Positions 45,832-55,086 of a stretch of DNA of 64,000 nucleotides are shown one piece after another. Positions within the stretch are counted from its first letter, which is position 1. Each line of letters opens with the position of its first letter. The notes beneath the pieces are model-generated. The model was not told the DNA's origin. It ran no database searches and worked only from the letters and a program-made list of their open reading frames with translations. The position numbers and the translations under genes were made by a program. This DNA comes from Sphingobium sp. TCM1 (GTDB lineage: Bacteria; Pseudomonadota; Alphaproteobacteria; Sphingomonadales; Sphingomonadaceae), in the NCBI RefSeq assembly GCF_001650725.1, contig NZ_LXVX01000001.1, positions 62,001 through 126,000 on the forward strand. The letters run 5' to 3'.

Positions 45832-46584
45832 CTACATCGCCGCCGTGTCGGCGGTCGGGCGTATGAGGATTTGCGACACGTTCGCGCGCGCAGGCAATGC
45901 GGTGATGAAAAGGATCGCTTGCGCGATGTCCTCCGGCTGCATCGCGCTGTCCTTGCCGACATGATCGGTCATCGCCGCACGCATGGTGGGATCGCTGATT
46001 CCGCCGGCGACCTCCGTGGCCGTCGCGCCCGGTTCGACGATGGCGACGCGGATGCCCGCCCCGCCGACTTCCTGCCGCAGGCTTTCGGTAAGACCGGTCA
46101 GCCCGAACTTGCTGGTGGAATAGGGCCCGAACAGTCCAGCCGCGCGCCGCCCCGCGGTCGACGAGATGTTGATGATGTCGCCACCCCCCTGCGCCTTCAT
46201 CGACCCGATCGCGGCCTTGCAGGTGTAGAGCGTGCCGAGCAGGTTGATGTCGATGACCCGGCGCCATTCGTCGAGCGACAGGCTTTCGACCCCGCCCGAC
46301 TGGATGACGCCGGCGGAATTGACGAGGATGTCGATGCGACCGAAGCGATCGACCGTGTCGGTGACGGCGCGCATCGCCTCCACCTCGACCGCGACATTGC
46401 CGGGCAGGGCGATCGCCTCCCCGCCGGCCGCACGGATGCGGTCGACCAGCCGGCCAAGGCGATCGACGCGTCGCGCGGACAGGGCGACGGCAGCGCCGGC
46501 CCCCGCAAGGGCGCTCGCCGCCGCCTCACCGATGCCCGATGATGCGCCTGTCACGAGCGCTACCTTGCCTGCAAGACTGCCCAT
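45832..46584 (-). CDS. SDR family NAD(P)-dependent oxidoreductase
   Basis: A 250-residue classical short-chain dehydrogenase. The cofactor motif is TGASSGIG (about residues 11-18), NSAG is the structural motif, and the catalytic Ser, YSTSK Tyr and Lys are present. The Arg after the first strand (SARRVDRL) suggests NADP(H) preference. I chose ATG 46584, with GGAG 8 bases upstream; an in-frame GTG at 46593 is possible. It is the first gene of the minus-strand unit running to 42332. Confidence 0.87.
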   Translation of the reverse strand: MGSLAGKVALVTGASSGIGEAAASALAGAGAAVALSARRVDRLGRLVDRIRAAGGEAIALPGNVAVEVEAMRAVTDTVDRFGRIDILVNSAGVIQSGGVESLSLDEWRRVIDINLLGTLYTCKAAIGSMKAQGGGDIINISSTAGRRAAGLFGPYSTSKFGLTGLTESLRQEVGGAGIRVAIVEPGATATEVAGGISDPTMRAAMTDHVGKDSAMQPEDIAQAILFITALPARANVSQILIRPTADTAAM

Positions 46585-46666
46585 CCTGTCCACTCCATCA
46601 CCCTTCTTGTGGAGCGATGATCGCCCGGAGGCGGGACGTCGCGCAAGGATGACGGGCAGATATCGC

Positions 46667-48091
46667 TCAGGCGTCCTCCTCGCTCATCCAGCGTACCAGA
46701 TGCTGCATCGGGAACATGCCGTCATGGGTCCCGCCCGCGACATGCTTGGCCGCGCCGCCGAGCCGCACCACCCGCTGTGCGCCCGCGCTGGCGAGGCGGT
46801 CGCGCAGCGCCGCCTTGCGTTCGGGCGGGTAGACGCCGATCGTCTGGGTCGCGACATTCACATGAGCGATGGCATCGTCGAGCGAAGCGACGTGGACCAC
46901 GTTGGCGGTCTTGTTGCTGGGATGGAAATCGACCGGTTCGTCGGTCAGGATGACCAGGCCGCGCCCGTCCGGCTTGCCCCAGACCTTGCAGTCGTCGCCC
47001 ATCATCTGACGCATCTCGATCTCCTCGCGCACCTCGCGCGGGGGCGGCTGCCCGATCGCCGAGGCTGTCTCCCGATCGATGCCGAGCTGTTCCTGCAGGC
47101 GTGCGCAAAAGGTTTCGATCCCAGCGCGTTCGCCCTCGACGAAGAGGAAGCGGCTGGCAAGGCAGGCTTCCTGATTCATCGTCGCGACGTCGATCGCGGC
47201 CGCCTGCGCCACCTGTTCGATGACGTCGGGCGAGACAAAGGCTTCGGCGCCGATCATCGAGATCGACGTCTTGGGATCGAAGGATACCATCTGCAGGCCA
47301 GGGCCGATATACTGGATGACATTGCGGATCGCGTCACCCCCGCCCCAGGCGACGATCTTGTCGAAATATTGCGGGCGATAGAGCGCGCCTTCGATCCGCG
47401 TATCGCCACCGCGCCAATAGACCGCCGACATGGATTTGACCACCGGATGGTTCGGGTCGACATCGGCCATGGTGCGCAGCATCGCGACGCAGGTAAAGGG
47501 ATCGCTCGACGGCATCTTGAAGAGATTGACCGCCTTCACCAGCGCACCCTGCGCGATCGAGGAAATGCATCCCGTCGGCGAATTGCCCGCCAGCATATGC
47601 ACCATCCGGGTCGGGAATGCCCGCAGCGCGCCGCGATTGCCATGGGCGTCGATGCGCGCCACCCAGCCGTCGAGCGCGGCCGGGTTTAGGAAGCTCGTCT
47701 CGATGCTGCTCATCAGCCCGTCGCGGGTCAGGAAATGCCTGGCGCGGCGGAAGAGATTTTCCACCACCCGGCGCGGCAAAGGATTCACCTTGACCGTATG
47801 TTCGAGCGCCTCGCGCAGATAGGGATTGGTCTCGAAATCCATCCGCCGTCCCGCCTCGACCAGGAAGTCGACGATCTCTGTCGTCGGCACATCATAGAGC
47901 GGTGGCAGTTCGGAGCGCTGCGCTACCAGCGCATTGAGGTCGATTTCCGGGGTCACGAAATCGACGCCCAGATCGCGCGAGCGGTGGCGAACCGCGTCGC
48001 CCTCCACCAGCCTGCCCCGCACGAAATGCCGGACCTGGATGGGTTCGACCGGCGCTTGCGCGATGGCCGCATTTTTTTCGACTACAGTCAT
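46667..48091 (-). CDS. LuxC-like acyl-CoA reductase
   Basis: A 474-residue protein of the LuxC acyl-CoA reductase family, an aldehyde dehydrogenase-like fold. The probable catalytic Cys310 lies in NQEACLASRFLF, after a nucleotide-binding region with VAWGGGDAIRN and the MLAGNSPTG segment. In luminous bacteria LuxC reduces an acyl group, passed from LuxE, to an aldehyde with NADPH. Here no luciferase (LuxAB) or LuxD is present, so the pair with the LuxE-like gene (4-bp overlap) probably reduces a carboxylic acid for catabolism or for another product. Confidence 0.85.
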   Translation of the reverse strand: MTVVEKNAAIAQAPVEPIQVRHFVRGRLVEGDAVRHRSRDLGVDFVTPEIDLNALVAQRSELPPLYDVPTTEIVDFLVEAGRRMDFETNPYLREALEHTVKVNPLPRRVVENLFRRARHFLTRDGLMSSIETSFLNPAALDGWVARIDAHGNRGALRAFPTRMVHMLAGNSPTGCISSIAQGALVKAVNLFKMPSSDPFTCVAMLRTMADVDPNHPVVKSMSAVYWRGGDTRIEGALYRPQYFDKIVAWGGGDAIRNVIQYIGPGLQMVSFDPKTSISMIGAEAFVSPDVIEQVAQAAAIDVATMNQEACLASRFLFVEGERAGIETFCARLQEQLGIDRETASAIGQPPPREVREEIEMRQMMGDDCKVWGKPDGRGLVILTDEPVDFHPSNKTANVVHVASLDDAIAHVNVATQTIGVYPPERKAALRDRLASAGAQRVVRLGGAAKHVAGGTHDGMFPMQHLVRWMSEEDA

Positions 48092-49440
48092 GCCACACCT
48101 CGCACATATGCATCGACCGTGCCCGCACAGCCGATCTTGTCGTCGCCTTCAAGGTCCGCGAAGCGGGCGATGGTGTCGCGGATGGATGGCCCGGCATTGC
48201 CGCAGGCACAGGGCCGGTAATCAAGGGAAATCCTGTCGCCGGTGATGACCCCGCCCCAGCGTCCGTCGAGCGACAGGTCGAAGAAGGCGGCGCGTCCTTC
48301 GACCTCGCCCTGCCCATCGCGCGCGACCAGCGCGTCGCCATCCCTGTCGAGGATCATCGGCACGATCCATGGCGGCACATGATAGCGTCCGCCCTCCCGG
48401 CATTTGGGCATCCCGCTGTTCAATTCCTGCATCGAGTAATTCTGGAAGTGCCGTCCTGCGGGAATGTTGAAGGTGTCATGGACGAATTGCTGATAATCAT
48501 CGGGCAGTTGCGCGCGCTTGAGGCCTCCGCCGATGTAGATGCAGTTGTCCGGATTGAAGTCCTTGGCGCTGTAGCCGCGCTCGCGCACCTCTTTGGCGAC
48601 ATGGTAGAGCGCATTCCACATGCCCGCGATGTAGAGCTTGTCGGCGCGATGCTCGATCATCGCATCGGCCGCGAGATGGACGGCGCGGTCCATCGCCGCC
48701 TGCCGCACGCGCGACGTGTCCTCCAGTTCGGCAATGTCGCCGGGCCGCGCCGTTCCATCCACGATCGCCTTGCGCAGGACGACCATCCGAGTCAGCGATC
48801 CGACCGTGATCGGCGGTACGGGATATTGGAACATGTCCTTGTCGGGATCGCCGAATGCTTCGCGCTGCGCGTCCCCGATGACCTCGTTCTTGGGCACCTT
48901 GGCGACCGGAGCCAGCCCCATGATGCGGCGGTCGCGGTTCGGCTGCACCCCCGATCCCCAGGCGAAGACATTGATCGTATCGATCTTCGACCAGTCCATG
49001 TCCGCCCGCGACGCGATCAGCATCGCCGACTTGCCGGTCGTGCCGCTGGAGCAGGAGACGAAATGACCGGCCGCCTGGAGCCGGTCGATCCACTCGTCGA
49101 CATCGTTCACACCGTCGAGGTCGACGCCCGTCACCGGATGGGCGGAGACAGTGTTCAGCCACTGGGTCAGTTTGTCCCAGCGCTCCTGCATCAGCCAGGC
49201 TTCGGGATAGCTTTTATAGGCGGTGTGCGGGAAGAGCAGCTTCACCGCGTCGTCGAGCGAACGCACCGCGTCGATGCCTGCCTCTCGCGCGCGGTGACCC
49301 AGCAGCCTGATGGCATCCTTCTTTTCCTGGAATCGCTCGTCGAGCGCCGCGATCTGCGCCGCGCGCAGTTCCTCATACGGAATGTTGAACCTGTAGTCCG
49401 AACTGACGAGTCCGGTCAGGCGGTCGGCCTGCACACCCAT
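48088..49440 (-). CDS. LuxE-like acyl-protein synthetase/acid-activating enzyme
   Basis: A 450-residue protein of the LuxE/phenylacetate-CoA ligase-like ANL group. The adenylate motif is SCSSGTTGKSAML, and NYSMQELNSGMP corresponds to the aromatic-acidic motif of the acyl-AMP site. LuxE activates a fatty acid as acyl-AMP and delivers it to LuxC. The C-terminal part has CACGNAG, a cysteine pair also present in phenylacetate-CoA ligase relatives. ATG 49440 is supported by AAGGAG 6 bases upstream. The gene is divergent from a TetR regulator. Confidence 0.83.
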   Translation of the reverse strand: MGVQADRLTGLVSSDYRFNIPYEELRAAQIAALDERFQEKKDAIRLLGHRAREAGIDAVRSLDDAVKLLFPHTAYKSYPEAWLMQERWDKLTQWLNTVSAHPVTGVDLDGVNDVDEWIDRLQAAGHFVSCSSGTTGKSAMLIASRADMDWSKIDTINVFAWGSGVQPNRDRRIMGLAPVAKVPKNEVIGDAQREAFGDPDKDMFQYPVPPITVGSLTRMVVLRKAIVDGTARPGDIAELEDTSRVRQAAMDRAVHLAADAMIEHRADKLYIAGMWNALYHVAKEVRERGYSAKDFNPDNCIYIGGGLKRAQLPDDYQQFVHDTFNIPAGRHFQNYSMQELNSGMPKCREGGRYHVPPWIVPMILDRDGDALVARDGQGEVEGRAAFFDLSLDGRWGGVITGDRISLDYRPCACGNAGPSIRDTIARFADLEGDDKIGCAGTVDAYVRGVA

Positions 49441-49466
49441 ATCCTGCTCCTTGCCTTTGCGATCCT

Positions 49467-49483
49467 GGTGCATTAATAGCACC
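49467..49483. promoter_or_regulatory. Inverted repeat GGTGC-N7-GCACC, candidate TetR operator
   Basis: A 17-bp inverted repeat lies in the 90-bp gap between the LuxE-like and TetR genes. The spacer reads ATTAATA, so on the minus strand a TATTAA -10-like sequence lies inside the repeat, as expected of a repressor site. Binding by the adjacent TetR protein is inferred. Confidence 0.4.
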
Positions 49484-49530
49484 TGATACGTTTCATTATG
49501 CATGATTCGCAAAATCCGGCAAGGGCCATA

Positions 49531-50190
49531 ATGATGCTGGTCATGGACACTCTCTCATCGCAGCGCGCCGGACGCGCCGGACGCCCCACCCGCGAACAGG
49601 CGCAGGCGCGCCAGGCCGAACTGCTGGACACGGCGCTCGACATGTTTCTCGATCGTGGGTTCGAACTGACGACGATGGAAGGCATCGCCGCTGCCGTCGG
49701 CATGACCAAGCGGACCATCTATGCCCGCTACGCCGAGAAATCGGCTCTCTTCCTGGCCGCGGTCACGCGCGCGATCGAACGCACGGCGACGACGACGGCC
49801 GAACTGCACGCGGTCGAGAGCGCGGATCTGGAAGCCACGTTGATCGCGGTGGCCCGACTGCGCATCGCCGATCTTTCGACCGTCGATGGCGTGCGATTGC
49901 GGCGGATCATCACCACCGAATCCTACCGGTTCCCGGAAATACTGATGCTGTCATACGACCAGGGTGCGCGTCCGCTGGCGGATTTTCTGGCCGACCTTCT
50001 GCGCCGCCACGATAGCGCCGGGGCGATTTGCGTGGAGCGGCCGGACATGGCAGCCAGTCTTTTCATGACCATGGTCCTGGGCGGGCCGGTGCGGCTGATC
50101 GCATCGCCCCAGGCAATGAGTCCGGCAGAGATCGATGAATGGGTCCGGGCGGCGGTCCGCCTGTTCCTCAATGGCGTCACAAGAAGATGA
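49531..50190 (+). CDS. TetR/AcrR-family transcriptional regulator
   Basis: A 219-residue TetR-type regulator. The DNA-binding helix-turn-helix is at about residues 23-70 (AELLDTALDMFLDRGFELTTMEGIAAAVGMTKRTIYARYAEKSALF in short pieces), followed by an all-helical ligand domain. I chose ATG 49531, preceded by AAGGG at 5 bases; other in-frame ATGs are at 49498, 49534 and 49543. Its divergent position suggests repression of the LuxE/LuxC-like unit, and it may also control the MFS and SDR genes that follow on its own strand. Confidence 0.88.
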   Translation: MMLVMDTLSSQRAGRAGRPTREQAQARQAELLDTALDMFLDRGFELTTMEGIAAAVGMTKRTIYARYAEKSALFLAAVTRAIERTATTTAELHAVESADLEATLIAVARLRIADLSTVDGVRLRRIITTESYRFPEILMLSYDQGARPLADFLADLLRRHDSAGAICVERPDMAASLFMTMVLGGPVRLIASPQAMSPAEIDEWVRAAVRLFLNGVTRR

Positions 50191-50206
50191 CAGACAGGAG
50201 ACGAGG

Positions 50207-51421
50207 ATGGGATCGGCCTATTGGGGCGAGTTGCGGACGCATTGGCGTCCGCTGCTCGCCGCGACGATGGGACTTGGCTTTGGCATAGGCCTGTCCGCCT
50301 ATACGATGAGCCTGTTCGCGCCCCAGTTGATCGGCGAGTTCGGCTGGGAAAGATCGCAATTCGCGCTGCTGGGCAGTTTCGGGATGCTGATGCTGGTGAT
50401 GCAGCCGATCACCGGCCGTTTGACCGACCGCTTCGGCGTCCGCGCCGTGTCCGCGGTCGGCGTGCTGGCGGGGCCGGTCGCCTATATCGGCTTCGCCATG
50501 CAGCCAGGCGACATCCGTTCCTTCTTCGCCATTGCCGTGGTGCAGATCATCCTCGGGACACTGACCACCTCGCCGGTCTATACGCGCGTCGTCGCGGAAC
50601 GGTTCGAGCGGGCCCGCGGCCTGGCCTTTTCCATCGTCATGACCGGCCCGCCGCTGGTAGGCGCGCTGATTGCGCCGATGCTGGGCGGATTCATCGAAAG
50701 CGAGGGCTGGCGCGCTGGCTATATGCTGCTGGGTTGCGTGACCCTGATATTCGGGCTGATCGCGGTAATGATGACGCCGGCGCATGTCGGCGTCCACGAA
50801 ATCGAAGGCTCGCCCCGAGCCCGGCCCGGCTATGGCGCCATCGTCCGCAACCCGGCCTTCTGGCTGCTGATCGCGGCGATGATATTGGTCAATTTCCCGC
50901 AGGGCCTCGCGTCCGCGCAGATGAAGCTGGTGCTGATGGACAGCGGCGCGCCTTCGCAGACCGCGACGTGGCTGATCTCCATCTACGCGGTCGGCGTGCT
51001 GATCGGCCGGTTCGCCTGCGGCCTGTCGCTCGACCGGATGCCGCCGCATCATGTCGCCGCGCTGGCTTTGTCGATGCCGGCGATCGGCATGGCGCTGCTG
51101 GCGTCGTCGATCGATGCCCCCTTCGTCCTGGCTCTGTCTGTCGCGATGATGGGAATGGCGCAGGGCGCCGAGGGCGACATCGCCGCCTATCTCGTATCGC
51201 GCCGCTTCGGCCTGGGCGTGTTCAGCCTGATCATGGGCTTTGTCGGCGCGTCGATCGCAGGCGGCGCGGCATTGGGATCGCTGACGCTCAGCCTGACGCT
51301 CAGCCTGTGGGACAGTTACGCCCCGTTCCTGGCGCTGAGCGCCTGCATCACCATCGTCGGCGCAAGCCTGTTTCTGGCATTGGGGCGTGGTCCCCGCAAC
51401 TTGGAGGTCGTGCGCGCATGA
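50207..51421 (+). CDS. MFS transporter
   Basis: A 404-residue major facilitator with about 12 transmembrane segments and the TGRLTDRFGVRAV loop motif. It resembles the oxalate/formate or monocarboxylate (UhpC-like) groups of MFS carriers. Start ATG 50207 is preceded by GGAGACGAGG, a good ribosome binding site. It begins 17 bases after the TetR gene, and its stop overlaps the next SDR start by 4 bp. A 12-bp tandem repeat in its last membrane segment encodes LTLSLTLS. The substrate is unknown. Confidence 0.86.
   Translation: MGSAYWGELRTHWRPLLAATMGLGFGIGLSAYTMSLFAPQLIGEFGWERSQFALLGSFGMLMLVMQPITGRLTDRFGVRAVSAVGVLAGPVAYIGFAMQPGDIRSFFAIAVVQIILGTLTTSPVYTRVVAERFERARGLAFSIVMTGPPLVGALIAPMLGGFIESEGWRAGYMLLGCVTLIFGLIAVMMTPAHVGVHEIEGSPRARPGYGAIVRNPAFWLLIAAMILVNFPQGLASAQMKLVLMDSGAPSQTATWLISIYAVGVLIGRFACGLSLDRMPPHHVAALALSMPAIGMALLASSIDAPFVLALSVAMMGMAQGAEGDIAAYLVSRRFGLGVFSLIMGFVGASIAGGAALGSLTLSLTLSLWDSYAPFLALSACITIVGASLFLALGRGPRNLEVVRA
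51281..51304 (+). repeat. Tandem duplication of a 12-bp unit inside MFS gene
   Basis: CTGACGCTCAGC occurs twice in tandem and encodes LTLS LTLS in the last transmembrane helix. It keeps the frame, so it could expand or contract by slippage without disrupting the reading frame. Confidence 0.7.
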
Positions 51422-52281
51422 GCGGGACAAAGAAAGTAGCCGTGGTCTCGGGCGCAAGCGCGGGCATCGGCAAGGCAGCGGCGCGCGCGCTGCTGCAACA
51501 GGGATGGCGGGTGATCGGCGTCGGCCGCGATCCGGAGCGCTGCGCTGCGGCGGCAGCGGAATTGTCCGCCCTGCCCGACGCCGATTTCACCATGGTTCAG
51601 GCCGACATGGCGCTGCTGGCGGAAACGGCGCGGGCGGCGGCGGACGTCGCGGCGCTGACACCGCACATCGACGCGCTGCTCAACAATGCCGGGGGCGTCC
51701 ATGCCGAACGCGTCATCACGCCCGAAGGGCATGAGGCGACCTTCGCGTCCAATCATCTCGCGCCCTTCCTGCTGACGCGCAAGCTGATGCCGCAACTGGA
51801 GGCGGCGGCGGCACGGTCGGCGCCAGGCACGGTGCGGGTGGTCGCGACATCCTCCACCGGGCATGAACATTGCGACGGCATCCATTGGGATGACCTGACC
51901 TTCGCGGAGGGCTTTGTCGGCGGCGCCGCCTATTGCCATGCAAAGCTGGCCAACATCCTCTTCACGCGCGAACTGGCGCGCCGCACGCGCGGCAGCGGCA
52001 TCGTCGCCCACGCCATGCATCCCGGGGTCGTGGCGAGCAATTTCGCGACCCACTGCGACGCGCCGATGCGCGCCTATATGGAATCGATCGCCGATCGCGC
52101 GCTGACGCCAGAGCAGGCCGCCGACACGCTGGTCTGGCTGGCAAGCGCGCAAGAGCCGGGGCGATCGAGCGGACGCTATTTCCACCAGCGCGCCGAACTC
52201 ACCCCCTCGGCGACGGCACGGGATGACGAAGCGGCGGGCCGGCTCTGGGCAATCAGCGAGGCGCTGGTGGAGCGCTATTGA
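51418..52281 (+). CDS. SDR family oxidoreductase, retinol-dehydrogenase-like
   Basis: A 287-residue short-chain dehydrogenase of the extended WWOX/retinol dehydrogenase-like group. SGASAGIGKAAA is the cofactor motif, LLNNAGG the structural motif, and SSTGHEH plus YCHAKLAN provide catalytic Ser, Tyr and Lys. Its partner and substrate are unknown. It overlaps the MFS gene by 4 bp and its 3' end overlaps the convergent DapB-like gene by 7 bp. Confidence 0.86.
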   Translation: MSGTKKVAVVSGASAGIGKAAARALLQQGWRVIGVGRDPERCAAAAAELSALPDADFTMVQADMALLAETARAAADVAALTPHIDALLNNAGGVHAERVITPEGHEATFASNHLAPFLLTRKLMPQLEAAAARSAPGTVRVVATSSTGHEHCDGIHWDDLTFAEGFVGGAAYCHAKLANILFTRELARRTRGSGIVAHAMHPGVVASNFATHCDAPMRAYMESIADRALTPEQAADTLVWLASAQEPGRSSGRYFHQRAELTPSATARDDEAAGRLWAISEALVERY

Positions 52282-53318
52282 AAGCGCGCCACGATCTGGG
52301 GCAGGTCGACCGTAGTGCGAATACCAGGTGGCGCTTCGCATAGCGCGGGCACGGCGTTGACCGCACGATGGGCGGTCAGGCCGGGCGTGAATGCGGCATA
52401 ATTCTCTGGCGCGACGGGAAAGGAGACGGCGACATCGAGCGGCGTATCGCCCTCTACCCGGATGCGCCATCCCGAAGGCTGCAGCGCCCAGTCGTCCCGA
52501 TCGATCTCGCGTCCGCAATACCAATTGGCGCGGAACCGCAGGCGCACCTTGCCCTGATGCGACCCGGAAACGGTAATCCGCTGCGCCGCGACCGTGCCGA
52601 CAGGCACGATGCCGGCCGCGATCGGGATGTCCCGAGTGGCGGCGCCAAATTCGCCCGTCGCGTCCCAATCATCGATGGCAATGCCGGTGGCATCCGCCAG
52701 CTGGGCGAGCGATCCGGCAAAATCCTGTTTCACATGCGCGATCTGACGGGGATCGAAGGCGCCCGGCTGCCGGCCGAAGCCCATGACATCGAACAGCAGC
52801 GCGGGTGAATCGCGGCTCGCCAGATCGGCATATTCGTCGATCGTCAGGCATTCGAGCCGGCGGGACAGCGACAGCAGCGGCAAGGGCAATGCCTCGGTCA
52901 CGAAACCGGGACTGGAGCCGGTGCTGTAGAGCGACGCGCTGCCCGCTTGGCAGGCCGTTTCGATGCGCTCCCGCACGTCGCGCGCCATGCCCGCGGGATG
53001 ATGGAAATCGCCACGGGTGGTGACGATATTCTTGCCCGATTCGAGCAGGCGGCACAGTTCGTCCAGGTCGGTGCCCTGTCGCATGTAGAGGACGCAATCG
53101 GCGGGCGTCGCGACCAGATCGTCAACCGAGTTGGTCGCCGTGATTCCGCACCGGGGCAGCCCGGCCAGTTCGCCCGCGTCCCGGCCGGCCTTGGCGTCCG
53201 AACTGACCCACAGTCCGGCAAGGTCCAGCAGCGGATGCTCGATCACCGATCGCAGCGCGCGCAATCCGACATTGCCTGTCGCCCACTGGATCACGCGATA
53301 GCGTCTGCCGCCAGTCAT
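52275..53318 (-). CDS. DapB-like NAD(P)H-dependent dehydrogenase (2,4-diaminopentanoate dehydrogenase group)
   Basis: A 347-residue protein with an N-terminal dihydrodipicolinate reductase-like Rossmann domain (RVIQWATGNVGLRALRSVIEHP). A long C-terminal domain containing GSSPGFVTEALPL and FDVMGFGRQP follows. It belongs to the group annotated as amine dehydrogenases or as 2,4-diaminopentanoate dehydrogenase-like, and such genes recur in steroid and CoA-type catabolic clusters of actinobacteria and sphingomonads. The real substrate is not known. It lies 51 bases downstream of the MFS_3 gene on the same strand. Confidence 0.82.
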   Translation of the reverse strand: MTGGRRYRVIQWATGNVGLRALRSVIEHPLLDLAGLWVSSDAKAGRDAGELAGLPRCGITATNSVDDLVATPADCVLYMRQGTDLDELCRLLESGKNIVTTRGDFHHPAGMARDVRERIETACQAGSASLYSTGSSPGFVTEALPLPLLSLSRRLECLTIDEYADLASRDSPALLFDVMGFGRQPGAFDPRQIAHVKQDFAGSLAQLADATGIAIDDWDATGEFGAATRDIPIAAGIVPVGTVAAQRITVSGSHQGKVRLRFRANWYCGREIDRDDWALQPSGWRIRVEGDTPLDVAVSFPVAPENYAAFTPGLTAHRAVNAVPALCEAPPGIRTTVDLPQIVARFQ

Positions 53319-53369
53319 CTTGCTCTCCCTTTGCTGTTGCCGGTCGGATTTTCCTGCGGAGCCGTGCGG

Positions 53370-55007
53370 TCACGGGCCGATATAGCCCAGCCCTTCCTGC
53401 CGGGGATCGGGCGAGTCCGACCGCCAGCGCACCGAGCCGAAGGGACGTTCCAGCCGCCGGCGCACGCGCAATCCGCCGGGACTGCGATCGAAGGATTGCG
53501 CTCTGGACTGGGCCGCCTTGTCGGCCTGGGTAAAGCGTTCGCGCATGTGGAGATAGTCGCCCCAGGTGGGGCATTGATAGCGTTCGGTCCAGAGCGCCGG
53601 ATCGGCGATGTCGCGGGCGAGCGACCAGTTGAAGCCACCGTTGCGGAGCCGGGTGCGCTGCACGTCCAGCATCGTTCCATAGAAGTCGCGGGCATCCGCC
53701 GGATCGACGTCATAGTCGATCTCGATGACGACCGGGCCGGAGCGGCGGGTCAGCGCGAGTCCGACTTCCGGTTCGTTGCGCAGGACGAACGGCTCGACAT
53801 CGCTTTCGTCCGGTTCGGGCAGGGGCAGCAACCAGCCGACCAGCGGCGTGGCGGCAAGCGCCAGTCCCGAAAGATACAGGGCCATGTCCACCGACAGTCG
53901 AACCGCGACGGCGCCCCACAAAGCCGCGCCGATGGCGATGCCACCCGTCAGCGCGGAGGAAAAGAGCGAGAGGGCGCGGGCAGTCACCCAGCGCGGCGCG
54001 GAAAGCTGCACCGAGACATTGAACAGTGCAATGGTGAGGATGTTCGCGCCCCCCGCCACCGCCAGTGCAAGGCAGGTAAGGGGAATATTCCGGCTGAACC
54101 CCGCCAGCGCCAGCGCGCCGCCGCCCAGGAGAGCCAGCACGAGAACCAGTGCCTGCGTGCCGAAATGATCGCGCAGCGGACCGATCAACAGCGCGCCACC
54201 CACGGCGCCCACTCCGCTGGCACCCAGCAGCACGCCATAGAGGGCGGCATCCCCGCCCAGGAGATCCTTTGCCACCAGCGGCGCGAGGGCGGCGGCCGAC
54301 GCGCCGGCCAGACCGAACAGGAAGGCACGCGCCAGAACGGTACGGATCGGCCCGGCGTGCAGGGCGTAGCGGACGCCCGAAACGATCGCCCGATGCATCT
54401 GTTCGGGCGGAAGCCGGGCGGGCATGGGCGTCCGCCGCCACAGGAAGAAGGCGAGAAGCAGCGGCAGGTAGCAGAGCGCGTTGACCGCGAAGGCGGCCTG
54501 TGCGCCGGCCGCCAGCACGATCGCTCCGCCGATCGCCGGGCCGAAGCTGCGCGCCACATTGTAGCTGATCGTGCCGAGCGCGATTGCCGCGGGCAGATGC
54601 GGCGCGCCAACCTGTTCGCTGATCGAGGATTGCCAGGCTGGCGAATAGAGCGCCACACCCGCCCCGATCAGGAAACAAAAGGCCAGGATCGTCCAGGGCG
54701 TGGCATAACCCATGGCGCCCAGCAGCGTCAGCAGCGCGGCGCAAAGGCTGGAAAAGGCGAGGCCCGCCATTGCGATCCGACGCCGGTCGAACATGTCGGC
54801 CAGCGCGCCCGCCGGCACGGCGACCAGCATCAGCGGCGCCATCAGCGCCGTCTGGACGAGCGCCACCATGCCCGCCGACTGGGTCAGCCGCACCATGTCC
54901 CACGCCGCCCCCACGCCCAGGATGAGCTGGCCGAAATTGGACAGCAGGCTGGCGATCCAGATGCGCCGGAAGACCGGTTCGCGCAGCGGTGCGAAGCTGC
55001 CCGCCAT
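53370..55007 (-). CDS. MFS_3 family transporter with C-terminal monooxygenase-like domain
   Basis: A 545-residue protein. Residues 1-405 form a 12-segment major facilitator of the MFS_3 (DUF894/EntS-like) family with REPVFRRIWIASLLSNFG and ADMFDRRRIAMAGL. After a short linker, residues of about 430-525 form a soluble ferredoxin-like domain (VVIEIDYDVDPADARDFYG, WGDYLHMRERFTQ) resembling antibiotic-biosynthesis monooxygenase folds, a recurrent fusion in this family. The substrate is unknown; efflux is the usual direction. ATG 55007 is chosen for its AAGGAG site 9 bases upstream. It is divergent from the thiolase gene. Confidence 0.85.
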   Translation of the reverse strand: MAGSFAPLREPVFRRIWIASLLSNFGQLILGVGAAWDMVRLTQSAGMVALVQTALMAPLMLVAVPAGALADMFDRRRIAMAGLAFSSLCAALLTLLGAMGYATPWTILAFCFLIGAGVALYSPAWQSSISEQVGAPHLPAAIALGTISYNVARSFGPAIGGAIVLAAGAQAAFAVNALCYLPLLLAFFLWRRTPMPARLPPEQMHRAIVSGVRYALHAGPIRTVLARAFLFGLAGASAAALAPLVAKDLLGGDAALYGVLLGASGVGAVGGALLIGPLRDHFGTQALVLVLALLGGGALALAGFSRNIPLTCLALAVAGGANILTIALFNVSVQLSAPRWVTARALSLFSSALTGGIAIGAALWGAVAVRLSVDMALYLSGLALAATPLVGWLLPLPEPDESDVEPFVLRNEPEVGLALTRRSGPVVIEIDYDVDPADARDFYGTMLDVQRTRLRNGGFNWSLARDIADPALWTERYQCPTWGDYLHMRERFTQADKAAQSRAQSFDRSPGGLRVRRRLERPFGSVRWRSDSPDPRQEGLGYIGP

Positions 55008-55086
55008 AGTCGGTTTCTCCTTCGAAGGCGGCACATTGGGGCGACGGCGGGCCGATCGTCCATCCTCCTGGAGCCGCCTTGTCCAT

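Noticed and set aside
46667-49440. A bioluminescence operon
   Set aside because: Only LuxC- and LuxE-like subunits are present; no luciferase subunits, acyl transferase or flavin reductase are encoded nearby.
50221-51417. Extension of the SDR gene at 51418 upstream through the MFS gene
   Set aside because: The extension is an out-of-frame shadow of the MFS coding sequence; the SDR cofactor motif begins right after ATG 51418.
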